From the NCBI RefSeq assembly GCF_003046795.1, contig NZ_PZKN01000005.1:93222-157221 (forward strand): 64,000 nt of DNA, read 5' to 3'. This stretch comes from Desulfonatronum sp. SC1 (lineage in GTDB: Bacteria; Desulfobacterota; Desulfovibrionia; Desulfovibrionales; Desulfonatronaceae). Both the position numbers and the translations under genes were made by a program. The notes beneath the pieces were generated by a model. The model ran no database searches. It saw only the letters and a list, made by a program, of their open reading frames with translations, and was not told where the DNA came from. Below are positions 33,943 to 41,912 of the stretch, one piece after another (position 1 is the stretch's first letter; each line of letters opens with the position of its first letter).

Positions 33943-35423
33943 AGTTCGACCACGTCGTCATCGGCTCGGGTATTTCCGGACTGGCCTGCGCCGTCATCCT
34001 GGCTCAGAGAGGCCGCCGGGTGGCCGTGGTGGAGAAGGCCGGGCAAGCTGCTCCGCTGCTGAGAGGGTTCAACCGTCGCGGCATTCACTTCGACACCGGG
34101 TTTCACTACACTGGCGCGTATGGGCCGGGCGAGGCTTTGGACGTCTATTTTCGCTGTCTGGGGATCGAGGACAGGCTGACCAAGGTTCCCTACAACGCCG
34201 ACTGCTTCGACGCGGCGCGCTTTCCCGGGGACGGTTTTTCCTTCGACTTCCCCCAGGGTTATGATCAGCTCCGTCAACGACTGCATGAAGACTTTCCCCT
34301 GGAAAAGGAAGGCATCGACGCCTACCTGCGGATAGTGGCCGAGGAATTCGGTCGCTCCCCGCACCTGAACCTGGACCTGCCCATTGACGCCATCGGTGCG
34401 TTCAACCCCCTGCACGAGCAAAGCGTCGCGACCTGTCTGAGCGGACTGTTCGGGGACGAACGGCTACGGGCCCTGCTGTCCCTGCACTTTCTGCTTTATG
34501 GCGTGGAGCCGGGCCAGGCCTCCATGGCCCTGCACGCCCAGGTCTGCGGCTCTCTGTATCAGTCCGTGCATGGGATCAAGGGAGGCGGCAAAAGCCTGGC
34601 CGCGGCCTTGACCCGTCGCCTGGAGGAACTGGGCGTGGTCCTGCTGACCGGACGCAACGTAAAACGGATTGAGACTGCTTCCGACCACTGTCGCGGCGTG
34701 GTCCTGGAGGACGGCGAGGTCGTCCGGTCGGATACCTGCATCGCCGCCGTCCACCCGTGCTCCCTGCTGTCCATGGTCGATGAAGCTGCCTTTCGCCCCG
34801 CTACCAGACGTCGCTTCCAGGCTTACGAGGAAACTTCGTCGGGCTTCATGTTTTCCGCCGCGGTGGATGAGTTTCCCAAAATACTGGATCGCAAAAACCT
34901 GTTTCTCTGCCCGGACATGGATCTGGACGGATATTGTCGGCCCGACCGGCCCATCGAGAAGCGGCCTTTTTTCCTGGCCGCCGCCGGAGCTGAAAACGGT
35001 TCCTCGGCCAGAGGCTTGATCCTGCTCTGCCCGGCGTCCATGGAAGAAATGCGGCCCTGGATGCATTCCGGTCCACGGGACCGTCCGGAATCCTACCGGT
35101 CAATGAAGCGGGATTTGATGGATCGAGTCCAGGCCCATGTCTCACGGTCGATCCCGGAAATCGGCTCCATGACCATGCTGGACTGCGCCACGCCTTTGAC
35201 GTTCAGGGACTGGGTCAACGCTCCCTCGGGCAGTCTCTACGGGATCAAGCAAAAGCACGGCCAAATTTCTCCGTCGCCCCTGACCAAGATCAAGGGCCTG
35301 TACCTGGTCGGCCAGGCCCTGACCGGCCCCGGGGTTCTGGGCGCGACGATTTCCGCCTTTCTGACCTGTGGATTCATCCTGGGGCCGGAAACGCTGCGCA
35401 AGGAGGTCCGGCAATGTCGTTGA
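33939..35423 (+). CDS. CrtI/phytoene-desaturase-like FAD-dependent oxidoreductase
   Basis: A 494-residue flavoprotein. The N-terminal dinucleotide-binding motif is HVVIGSGISGLACAVILAQRGRRVAVVEK, and the C-terminal substrate/FAD region is KIKGLYLVGQALTGPGVLGATISAF, which is typical of the CrtI/CrtISO/retinol-saturase family. The central GIKGGGKSLAAALTRRLEELGV stretch matches the same group. Members desaturate, isomerise or saturate conjugated polyenes, so a polyene acyl chain is the plausible substrate. It overlaps the ketosynthases on either side (4 nt and 10 nt), so it is an integral part of the operon. Such enzymes are not part of the classical aryl-polyene set. Confidence 0.9.
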   Translation: MKFDHVVIGSGISGLACAVILAQRGRRVAVVEKAGQAAPLLRGFNRRGIHFDTGFHYTGAYGPGEALDVYFRCLGIEDRLTKVPYNADCFDAARFPGDGFSFDFPQGYDQLRQRLHEDFPLEKEGIDAYLRIVAEEFGRSPHLNLDLPIDAIGAFNPLHEQSVATCLSGLFGDERLRALLSLHFLLYGVEPGQASMALHAQVCGSLYQSVHGIKGGGKSLAAALTRRLEELGVVLLTGRNVKRIETASDHCRGVVLEDGEVVRSDTCIAAVHPCSLLSMVDEAAFRPATRRRFQAYEETSSGFMFSAAVDEFPKILDRKNLFLCPDMDLDGYCRPDRPIEKRPFFLAAAGAENGSSARGLILLCPASMEEMRPWMHSGPRDRPESYRSMKRDLMDRVQAHVSRSIPEIGSMTMLDCATPLTFRDWVNAPSGSLYGIKQKHGQISPSPLTKIKGLYLVGQALTGPGVLGATISAFLTCGFILGPETLRKEVRQCR

Positions 35424-36664
35424 ACCGGGTGGTAATCACGGGGCTGGGAGCGGTCTCGCCCTACGGCGTGGGCGTGGAGACGCTGTACGCGGCCATGACC
35501 CGAGGCCAAAGCGCGATAACCGAGCATCCGGACCTCAAGACGATCAAGGGCTTGCGCTGTCACATCGCCGGGCTCGTGCCGGAGTTGGATGCCAGGGAGA
35601 TCCCCAGAAAACACCGCCGCACCATGTCCCGGATGTCCGTCTTCGCCGTGCTGGCCGCCATGGAGGCCCTGGAATCGGCCCGAGTGGACGAATCAACGCG
35701 CCGGTCCGAGCAGACCGGGGTGATCATCGGGACCACCGTGGGCAGCCCTCAGACCTTGCAGGATTTCTTCGCGGACTATTTGCGGGAATTTTCCATCGAG
35801 CAGGTCAAGTCGTCCCTGTTCTTCAAAATCATGGGCCACACCTGCGCGGCCAACGTGGCCCAGGCCCTGGGCATCGAAGGCCGGGTCATGGCTCCCTCCG
35901 CCGCCTGCGCCACCGGAGCGCAGGCCATCGGCCTGGGCTACGAGGCCATAGTCTTGGGCCGACAAAGGATCATGCTCTGCGGCGGAGCCGAGGAGCTGCA
36001 TCCGTTGACCGTGGGCATTTTCGATATTATCAACGCGGCCTCCACCGGGTACAATTCCGATCCGGGCAGCTCGCCCCGACCATTCGACGCCCGACGCGAC
36101 GGCACGGTCTGTTCCGAGGGCGGCGGAGTTCTCGTTCTGGAATCCCTGGATTCCGCGCTGGAGCGGGGTGTCCCGATCCTGGCCGAAATCATCGGGTTCG
36201 CCTCCAACTCCGACACCACGAATATCTCCACCCCGGACCCCGGTCGGATCGAGCAATGCATGCGCCTGGCCCTGGCCGACGCCGGGTTGGAACCCGGCCA
36301 GGTCGACTACGTCAACGCCCACGCCACGGCCACGGAACTGGGCGACCCGGCGGAATGCCTGGCCATTGCCCGACTCTTCGGCGACGCCGTGCCCGTCAGC
36401 GGCTTCAAAGGCCACCTGGGACACACCCTTGCCGCCAGCGGGGCCCTGGAACTGATCGTCATGGTGCGCATGCTCCGGGACGGTCTGTGCCTGCCGACCT
36501 TGAACCTGGACCACCCCGCCCCGGAATGCGCCATGGTTCGCCATGTCCGGGAACCGGAACCCCGCGTAATGAACATCGCCGTAAAGAACAACTTCGCCCT
36601 GGGCGGAGTCAACGCCTCATTGATCGTAAGGAAATTTTCTCAAGATGCAGCAACACATTATTGA
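35414..36664 (+). CDS. Beta-ketoacyl-ACP synthase (cluster ketosynthase 2)
   Basis: A 416-residue condensing enzyme. The nucleophile is in PSAACATGAQAIG and the two His are in VNAHATATELGD and GHLGHTLAASGAL, so it should be active. Closely related to FabF, it starts with NRVVITGLGAVSPYG. It overlaps the FAD oxidoreductase by 10 nt and the acyl carrier protein by 20 nt. Together with ketosynthase 1 and the ACP it probably forms the elongation machinery of the cluster. Confidence 0.94.
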   Translation: MSLNRVVITGLGAVSPYGVGVETLYAAMTRGQSAITEHPDLKTIKGLRCHIAGLVPELDAREIPRKHRRTMSRMSVFAVLAAMEALESARVDESTRRSEQTGVIIGTTVGSPQTLQDFFADYLREFSIEQVKSSLFFKIMGHTCAANVAQALGIEGRVMAPSAACATGAQAIGLGYEAIVLGRQRIMLCGGAEELHPLTVGIFDIINAASTGYNSDPGSSPRPFDARRDGTVCSEGGGVLVLESLDSALERGVPILAEIIGFASNSDTTNISTPDPGRIEQCMRLALADAGLEPGQVDYVNAHATATELGDPAECLAIARLFGDAVPVSGFKGHLGHTLAASGALELIVMVRMLRDGLCLPTLNLDHPAPECAMVRHVREPEPRVMNIAVKNNFALGGVNASLIVRKFSQDAATHY

Positions 36665-36896
36665 TACCGTGAACACCGCCCTGGCCGAGGAATTCGAACT
36701 GGACGCGGAGGCCATGCGGCCCGAGGCGCACCTGTTCAACGACCTGGGGCTGGACAGCCTGGATGCCGTGGACATGGTCATTGTCCTGGAAAAAGCCTTC
36801 GGCTGTAAACTCCGGGACGAACAGGCCATCCGGGAAATCCGCACCCTGGGCAACCTTTACACCTTCATCGAGACCAAGCGGAAGGAGCTGGAATGA
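36645..36896 (+). CDS. Acyl carrier protein 1 of the lipid cluster
   Basis: An 83-residue ACP. The phosphopantetheine attachment Ser is in DLGLDSLDAVDMV, followed by helix III LEKAFGCKLRDEQ. The charge pattern is the acidic one of type II systems. It overlaps the preceding ketosynthase by 20 nt and the acyltransferase N-terminal part by 4 nt. A second ACP is found at 53.4 kb, as in aryl-polyene clusters, which also use a pair. Confidence 0.93.
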   Translation: MQQHIIDTVNTALAEEFELDAEAMRPEAHLFNDLGLDSLDAVDMVIVLEKAFGCKLRDEQAIREIRTLGNLYTFIETKRKELE

Positions 36897-37102
36897 CCGA
36901 AGCAGCCGCGCCGCCCAAGGCTTCCAGGCGTCCCGGCCTGCGGGCTTTGGTAATGAGCGCGGTGGTCTACCCCCTGCTGTTCCTGCAAACCCTGATCTTC
37001 ATTCTCCTGGCCCCGGTGGTTTTACCCTTGGCGACCGTCCTGACCGGTCGCTCCCTGGGCCGGATCGTGCGGTACTTTATCTGGATCTACGGCAAGGTCT
37101 GA
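36893..37102 (+). CDS. N-terminal membrane part of a split acyltransferase
   Basis: A 69-residue stretch with one long hydrophobic segment (ALVMSAVVYPLLFLQTLIFILLAPVVLPL) ending RYFIWIYGKV and then TGA. This is how many membrane-anchored PlsC-type acyltransferases begin, and the catalytic part follows in the same frame directly after the TGA. I read this as the N-terminal piece of one gene interrupted by a nonsense codon, TGA where the context suggests a Trp (TGG). It overlaps the ACP gene by 4 nt. It could be translated alone as a small membrane protein. Confidence 0.6.
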   Translation: MTEAAAPPKASRRPGLRALVMSAVVYPLLFLQTLIFILLAPVVLPLATVLTGRSLGRIVRYFIWIYGKV

Positions 37103-37672
37103 ATGATTCTGATCGCACCTTTCACGCGCTTTGAAAAAATCGGCTTGACCCTGGACCGTTTTCCCCAGCCCTGCATCATCGTCCTGAACCATCTCTCTTT
37201 TTTTGATGTCTTCTGCATGGGTGCTCTCCCTCACAGCAACGTCGGATTCACCGTCCGCTCCTGGCCGTTCCGAATGATCTGGTATGCACCGTTCATGCGA
37301 ATGGCCGAATACGTGGATATGGAGACATTGGGCCATGACGAGGCCTTGCACCGTTGCGGCGAACTGCTCGACCGCGAAACCACCTTGGTTTTCTTTCCTG
37401 AAGGACACCGAGGCCGGAACGGCAAGCTCGGCAGGTTCTACTCCGGGGCGTTCAAACTGGCCGTGGAAACCAACGTACCCATCGTACCGCTCTGCATTTC
37501 CGGCACGAACCGCCTCCTCCCGCCGGGCGCCCTGCTCATGGCCCCGACCACGATCCGTCTCCAGGCCCTGCCGGCAGTTGATCCGTCCGGTTATACCGGC
37601 GAATCCGGACACGTGGCCCTGCGCAAGACGGTCAAGGCGGCCATGGCCGAGGCGCTTGTATCCCGGTTATGA
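37103..37672 (+). CDS. PlsC-type 1-acylglycerol-phosphate acyltransferase, catalytic part
   Basis: A 189-residue acyltransferase with the H-x4-D motif in IVLNHLSFFDVF and the second block in LVFFPEGHRGRNGKLGRFYSGAF, then VPIVPLCISGTNRLLP. All the catalytic motifs are intact. The reading frame begins with an ATG immediately after an in-frame TGA that separates it from a matching membrane segment, so a full-length 259-residue protein has been split. AAGG 6 nt upstream might allow re-initiation. In aryl-polyene clusters an acyltransferase of this type helps attach the acyl chain to its lipid anchor. Confidence 0.8.
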   Translation: MILIAPFTRFEKIGLTLDRFPQPCIIVLNHLSFFDVFCMGALPHSNVGFTVRSWPFRMIWYAPFMRMAEYVDMETLGHDEALHRCGELLDRETTLVFFPEGHRGRNGKLGRFYSGAFKLAVETNVPIVPLCISGTNRLLPPGALLMAPTTIRLQALPAVDPSGYTGESGHVALRKTVKAAMAEALVSRL

Positions 37673-37719
37673 GTATTTGGGGCGTTGAGTCCAGATCGTG
37701 GTGACGGCTCGGTTTGTTG

Positions 37720-38964
37720 CTATCGCCGCGTGGCCTGCTCCAAAGCAGGGACCGGGCCGGGATGGATATTCCAGTCCGCCGCCTTGCCCAGCTCGTTTTT
37801 AGGCAGTTCGGGACCGAAGATGATGGAGGCGGGCTGTTCGACGTGGGACAGGAGGCGGGCCAAATGGACGCGCAAGGCGTCGCGGATGCCCGGGTCGGCC
37901 TCTCGGCTCGCCTGAAGCACCACGAAGGCCTTCAGGCGGTGGCCTTCTTCCGGGCGCATCAGCCGCACGGCGCAGTCGGCCACGGCTTCATGGGTCAGCA
38001 ACGCATCGCGGACCCGGGCTGGATAGACGTTGATCCCGGCGACCTGGACGGCGTGGTCCAGACGTTTTTTGACGAAAAAATGGGTGTGGTCCACCCAGTC
38101 CAGCATGTCCTGAACCAGGAACGGAGCGGACGAACCACCCTGCTCGAGGTCGCGGACCAGCCGGTCCTCGCCGACCCGTTTCCAGGTGGGCAGCAAGGTC
38201 AAAGGGTCGTTCAGTCCGGTCCGGTAGCCGATGGCCCCGTTTTCCGATGAGCCGTAAATTTCGAGCATTGTTTCCAGGCCCAGGCTCTTCAGGGATCGGA
38301 TGATCTCCGGCGGACAGGGTCCCGTGGACGTGACCCCGAGAACTCCCGGTGGGAATAATTCCCCGGTCTCCACGCAGAGCCGCCAGACATGCGGAAAACC
38401 GAGGATCGCGTCGCCCGGACGCAGTTCGTTGATCAGGGCGGAAAGATTGACGAATCGCCGATCCTCGCACGGCACGTTCAGCAGCTTGGGAATCAGAACC
38501 GCGTGAATGAACCCGTAAATATGGTGCGGCGGGGCCAGGGCCAGAAAGCGGTTGACGCCGGGGAACAAGTCGGCCAGATGCACGGCGTCCTGTTCCAGGA
38601 AAAAGAAGTCGCGAACAACGGTTTTCGGTTCGCCGGTGCTGCCGGAAGTGGAAAAGGCGATGCGGTCCGGTCGCGGACCGACTTGTTCCAAGAGATATCC
38701 GGCCCATTGTCCCAGGCTGGGCAATTCGGCCAAAACCGCGGCCTTTTCCGCCGAAAGGCCGAAATACCCGGCCACCTGTTCGGAGACCTGGGCCAGTTCA
38801 TCCGGCGTTGTCTTCAGCGGCTCCCGGATGAAATCGCTCTCCGCCGCAAGAAGCAGTTCTTCGCCGAACACGTCGGAGATGTTGCGAACCGCCTTGAGCT
38901 TGGCAAACGCGACAGCTCGAACCAGGATGAAATAATCGTAACTATCAAGCGCAATCCGCCGCAT
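37720..38964 (-). CDS. ANL-superfamily AMP-dependent ligase (aryl/acyl-activating, ApeH-like)
   Basis: A 414-residue adenylating enzyme, shorter than typical CoA ligases (about 500). The phosphate loop is IAFSTSGSTGEPKTV, the aromatic/acyl core motif is EIYGSSENGAIGYR, the Asp/Arg hinge region is DMLDWVDHTHFFVKKRLDHAV, and the catalytic Lys is in ELPKNELGKAADW. It probably activates the starter acid and loads it onto an ACP or CoA, the role given to ApeH in aryl-polyene clusters. It is on the strand opposite to its neighbours. The start at 38964 lies just 17 nt from the divergent radical-SAM gene. Confidence 0.87.
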   Translation of the reverse strand: MRRIALDSYDYFILVRAVAFAKLKAVRNISDVFGEELLLAAESDFIREPLKTTPDELAQVSEQVAGYFGLSAEKAAVLAELPSLGQWAGYLLEQVGPRPDRIAFSTSGSTGEPKTVVRDFFFLEQDAVHLADLFPGVNRFLALAPPHHIYGFIHAVLIPKLLNVPCEDRRFVNLSALINELRPGDAILGFPHVWRLCVETGELFPPGVLGVTSTGPCPPEIIRSLKSLGLETMLEIYGSSENGAIGYRTGLNDPLTLLPTWKRVGEDRLVRDLEQGGSSAPFLVQDMLDWVDHTHFFVKKRLDHAVQVAGINVYPARVRDALLTHEAVADCAVRLMRPEEGHRLKAFVVLQASREADPGIRDALRVHLARLLSHVEQPASIIFGPELPKNELGKAADWNIHPGPVPALEQATRR

Positions 38965-38981
38965 GCTGAGCCTCGCAGTGG

Positions 38982-40046
38982 ATGCGCGTAAAAATTTTTG
39001 TCATGAAAAATAACCTTTCCTGCAAATTTTCCCCGGAAGACATCGAAGACGCCAAGCAAACGGGACGCTTATTGTCCATGGAACTGGAATTGTCCAGGGC
39101 GTGCAATCTGCGGTGCATTTACTGCTATGCGGATTCCGGGACGGCCCTGGACGCGGAGTTGTCCCTGTCGGAGATTCTGGACGCCGTGGACCAGGCCGTG
39201 GAACTGGGGGCCAGGCGGATCATCGTCCTGGGCGGCGGGGAGCCGTTGGTTTATCCGGACATCCTGGCCATCCTGCGACATATTCACCGGCGCGGAGCGG
39301 CCATTGATCTGTTCACCAACGGCACGCGGATCACCGCCGAGCTGGCCGAGGAGTTCATGGCCCTGGGAGTCAGTCCGGTGATCAAGATGAACAGCATGCG
39401 CGAGGAAGTGCAGGACGTGCTGGCGGACAAGCCCGGGACCTTCGCGAAAATCCGCCGGGGGCTGCGCCATCTGCGCGACGCGGGATACCCCGGACCGGAC
39501 CTGCCGCTGGGCGTGCAAACCGTTATCTGCCGCCAAAATCTCCCGGAATTGCCGGACATGTGGGCCTGGATTCGCGACCAGGGCATGGTCCCGTACTTCG
39601 AGACCATCACCCTCCAGGGCCGGGCCCGCGAACACCCGGAACTGCTCGTCGGCCCCGAGGAAATCCGGACCCTGTTTCAAACCCTGGCCGACCTGGACAA
39701 AACCCGCTTCGGCATGGAATGGGACCCACGCCCCCCGGTGGCCGGCCTGACCTGCAACCGCCATTTCTACACCTGCACGATAACCGTCCACGGCGACGTC
39801 GTCCCCTGCCCGGGCGTGGACATCACCGTGGGCAACATCCGCACGGCCAGGCTCGCTGAGATCCTCCACCAAAGCCCGGTGATCCGCGACCTGCGCAACA
39901 TCCGCGAAACCATCAAAGGAGCCTGCAAATCCTGCGAGTACCACCATTCCTGCTACGGCTGCCGAGGCATGGCCTACCAGCATACCGGCGACTACCTGGC
40001 CGCCGACCCTCTTTGCTGGAGAAACCCGGAACGGATCAGCTCATAA
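38982..40046 (+). CDS. Radical SAM protein with SPASM-like C-terminal cluster site
   Basis: A 354-residue enzyme. The iron-sulfur site is SRACNLRCIYCYAD (Cx3Cx2C) and the SAM-binding GGGEPLVYPDI follows. The C-terminus has a Cys-rich SPASM-like region: LTCNRHFYTC, VPCPGVD, and CKSCEYHHSCYGC. SPASM enzymes usually modify peptides or carry auxiliary Fe-S clusters for difficult oxidations. Its place between the ligase and dehydratase genes ties it to the lipid cluster, but the substrate is unknown. A start at 39003 (MKNN…) is also possible. Confidence 0.9.
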   Translation: MRVKIFVMKNNLSCKFSPEDIEDAKQTGRLLSMELELSRACNLRCIYCYADSGTALDAELSLSEILDAVDQAVELGARRIIVLGGGEPLVYPDILAILRHIHRRGAAIDLFTNGTRITAELAEEFMALGVSPVIKMNSMREEVQDVLADKPGTFAKIRRGLRHLRDAGYPGPDLPLGVQTVICRQNLPELPDMWAWIRDQGMVPYFETITLQGRAREHPELLVGPEEIRTLFQTLADLDKTRFGMEWDPRPPVAGLTCNRHFYTCTITVHGDVVPCPGVDITVGNIRTARLAEILHQSPVIRDLRNIRETIKGACKSCEYHHSCYGCRGMAYQHTGDYLAADPLCWRNPERISS

Positions 40047-40457
40047 ACAAGCCATGTGCATGATCAATTCCGATGGTGTCAGCACGGGAATCGCGGCATT
40101 CTTGAAATCCGGGACGTTCCTGGTCACGATGTACTGTGCGCCGGCATGACGGGCGGATGCATGGACGACCGCGTCCTCGAAGTCGGCGAAACCAGAGGCA
40201 AGAGCGTTCTCCAGCACCACGCGATTCACGGGCGCGACGACGAACAAGGCGAGCAAAGAGCGAACATGGCCCATGGCTGCTTGGGCACCGAGCACCTTGG
40301 CCGCGAGGTAATGAATCGTAGTCACCGTCGTGGCGCAAATATAGCCCGTGATTTCGGAGCGTTCCACCTTTGCCAGGAGCAGGGCGGCATCATCGGCAAA
40401 GGGTTCTCTGTCCAGCAGGACGTCCAGAACCACGTTGGTATCGAAGAGAACGTTCAC
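40041..40457 (-). CDS. PIN-domain toxin (VapC-like)
   Basis: A 138-residue PIN domain: LFDTNVVLDVLLDREPF at the N-terminus, DFEDAVVHASARHAGAQYIVTRN near the C-terminus. All the acidic metal-binding positions are present. The gene overlaps its antitoxin by 4 nt and lies on the minus strand inside an otherwise plus-strand part of the lipid cluster, with its stop overlapping the end of the radical-SAM gene by 6 nt. It has no evident link to lipid synthesis and probably arrived as a separate module. Confidence 0.9.
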   Translation of the reverse strand: MNVLFDTNVVLDVLLDREPFADDAALLLAKVERSEITGYICATTVTTIHYLAAKVLGAQAAMGHVRSLLALFVVAPVNRVVLENALASGFADFEDAVVHASARHAGAQYIVTRNVPDFKNAAIPVLTPSELIMHMACL

Positions 40458-40696
40458 AGGTACTTCTCTTCCAGATGTTTCCGGTACTCGCTTTCCTCCA
40501 CCGGACTTCCTTTCAGAGCCCCTTTGAGGCTTTTCACGACCGGCGGCAGCGGAAACTCCCGGCCCTGCTTTTCATTTCGGATCATTTCAAACAGGTCCGC
40601 CACAATTCGTGAAACGGATTTACCCGTCCGAGCTGCGTGTTGCTTGGCCGAATCGATCAGCTCGTCATCCAGGCGCAAGGTCAGTTTCGTATTCAT
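40454..40696 (-). CDS. Antitoxin of PIN-toxin pair (ribbon-helix-helix type)
   Basis: An 80-residue protein starting at the ATG at 40696 with GGAGGGAG upstream. The N-terminus MNTKLTLRLDDELIDSAKQHAARTGKSVSRIVADLF is a ribbon-helix-helix DNA-binding domain, and the C-terminal tail (PVEESEYRKHLEEKYL) is charged, as expected of a toxin-binding segment. It precedes and overlaps the toxin gene. The pair occupies the 750-nt gap between the radical-SAM gene and the first dehydratase gene. Confidence 0.87.
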   Translation of the reverse strand: MNTKLTLRLDDELIDSAKQHAARTGKSVSRIVADLFEMIRNEKQGREFPLPPVVKSLKGALKGSPVEESEYRKHLEEKYL

Positions 40697-40799
40697 GCTC
40701 CCTCCTCTTTCGACGTACACTTTTCCCCAAAGAGTACGTCGCGCTTGAGAGCATGTCAAATCCGGATATATTCCCGGCCAATCTCAAAGGAACGCATCC

Positions 40800-41270
40800 A
40801 TGATCCAACTCCCCCACTCCGCCGCCGACCTGATGCCCCACAAGCCTCCCATGCGCCTGATCGACACGGTCCTGTCCGTGGAGCCGGACGGCTCGGGCAC
40901 GGCGGAGACCGTTGTCCGGACGGACAATATTTTTCTGGACCGGGACGGCGCGTTGCTCCCCGAGGCCGTGGTGGAACTTATGGCCCAGGCCTTTGCCGCG
41001 GTCAGCGGCTCCATTGATCTCCAGGCCGGGCGTCCGGGACGGACGGGGTATCTGGTGGGGGTGAAAAAAGTCTCGTTTCCCACTCCGGAAGCCAACCAGC
41101 CGAGCGTTTCAGTCGGCGACCGGCTGACCGTCGGAGTCCGGCCCACCGGAGAGTTCGCCGGATTCGTGATCATCGACGCGGAGGTACGTCGTCACGATGA
41201 CCTTTTGGCCCAGGGAGAACTGAAAATCTGGATCGCTTCGGACGGCGATGAGCAAGGAGGCCCGGCATGA
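40800..41270 (+). CDS. Hot-dog 3-hydroxyacyl-ACP dehydratase (ApeP-like)
   Basis: A 156-residue hot-dog protein with DLMPHKPPMRLIDTV at the N-terminus, a strong ApeP-type signature, and LPEAVVELMAQAFAAVSG for the central helix that carries the catalytic acid. It should dehydrate beta-hydroxyacyl-ACP to the trans-enoyl form, with no enoyl reductase visible in the cluster, which favours retention of double bonds. It overlaps the LolA-like gene by 4 nt. A second hot-dog dehydratase is encoded at 45.9 kb. Confidence 0.9.
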   Translation: MIQLPHSAADLMPHKPPMRLIDTVLSVEPDGSGTAETVVRTDNIFLDRDGALLPEAVVELMAQAFAAVSGSIDLQAGRPGRTGYLVGVKKVSFPTPEANQPSVSVGDRLTVGVRPTGEFAGFVIIDAEVRRHDDLLAQGELKIWIASDGDEQGGPA

Positions 41271-41908
41271 CGGTTCACCGCCTGGCCTTGCCCTGTTTTC
41301 TCCTCCTCTTGCTGTCTCTCGGACTTGCCCCAACCGCCGTGGCTGACGAATTCAAGGAATTGACGCCGGCCCTACGGGAACGTCTGGCTGTCATTCACCA
41401 AGGCACCCGATCGGTCCAAGGGGATTTTGAGCAGGAAAAGCGCCTGAGCATGTTCGACCGAGCCTTTGTTTCCAAGGGCGTCTTCGCCGTGGAGCAACCC
41501 GGCAAAATTCACTGGGCCTATCAGGAGCCCTCCGCTTTTGGATTCGCCTCGGACGGGGAACAGGTCCGGCGCTGGAACGAGCACTCCGGGATGTCCGCCC
41601 CCTCCCCTCTGGCCCGGGACCCGATCCTCTCGGTGATCGTGGACCAGATGCTGGCCTGGTCAACCATGGATACCGAGAAACTGGAAGCCTCCTTCACCCT
41701 TGCCGTACTGGAGACGGCCCCGCTTACCCTGGAACTCCTGCCCAAAGCCCGACAACTCGCGGCGGTCCTCCAGCGCGTCCAGGTCTCTTTTGATCGGGAC
41801 GAAACCCACCTTCAGGGCATCGTGCTCTTCGAACCCGACGGCGACACCACCCGCATCCGCTTCTTCAACGTCCGCGTCAATGAGGACGTTTCCCCGGGAC
41901 TGTTCTAG
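41267..41908 (+). CDS. LolA-like outer-membrane lipid carrier (ApeL-like)
   Basis: A 213-residue periplasmic protein with signal peptide MTVHRLALPCFLLLLLSLGLAPTAVA. The sequence QGTRSVQGDFEQEKRLSMFDRAFVSKGVFAVEQPGKIHWAYQEP is typical of LolA-related proteins found in aryl-polyene clusters. It probably ferries the finished lipid or a lipoprotein across the periplasm. The dehydratase upstream overlaps by 4 nt and the MMPL exporter starts 4 nt after its stop, so the three are co-translated. Confidence 0.9.
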   Translation: MTVHRLALPCFLLLLLSLGLAPTAVADEFKELTPALRERLAVIHQGTRSVQGDFEQEKRLSMFDRAFVSKGVFAVEQPGKIHWAYQEPSAFGFASDGEQVRRWNEHSGMSAPSPLARDPILSVIVDQMLAWSTMDTEKLEASFTLAVLETAPLTLELLPKARQLAAVLQRVQVSFDRDETHLQGIVLFEPDGDTTRIRFFNVRVNEDVSPGLF

Positions 41909-41912
41909 AATC

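Noticed and set aside
37100..37102. TGA in the acyltransferase as a selenocysteine codon
   Set aside because: The organism may use selenium, but no bSECIS-like hairpin with a suitable loop is visible just after the TGA, and PlsC-type acyltransferases are not known selenoproteins. A Trp-to-stop change fits better.
41700..41912. Longer start for the MMPL exporter (from 41700)
   Set aside because: That region is out-of-frame sequence of the LolA-like gene. The ATG at 41913, 4 nt after its stop, gives a normal first membrane helix.
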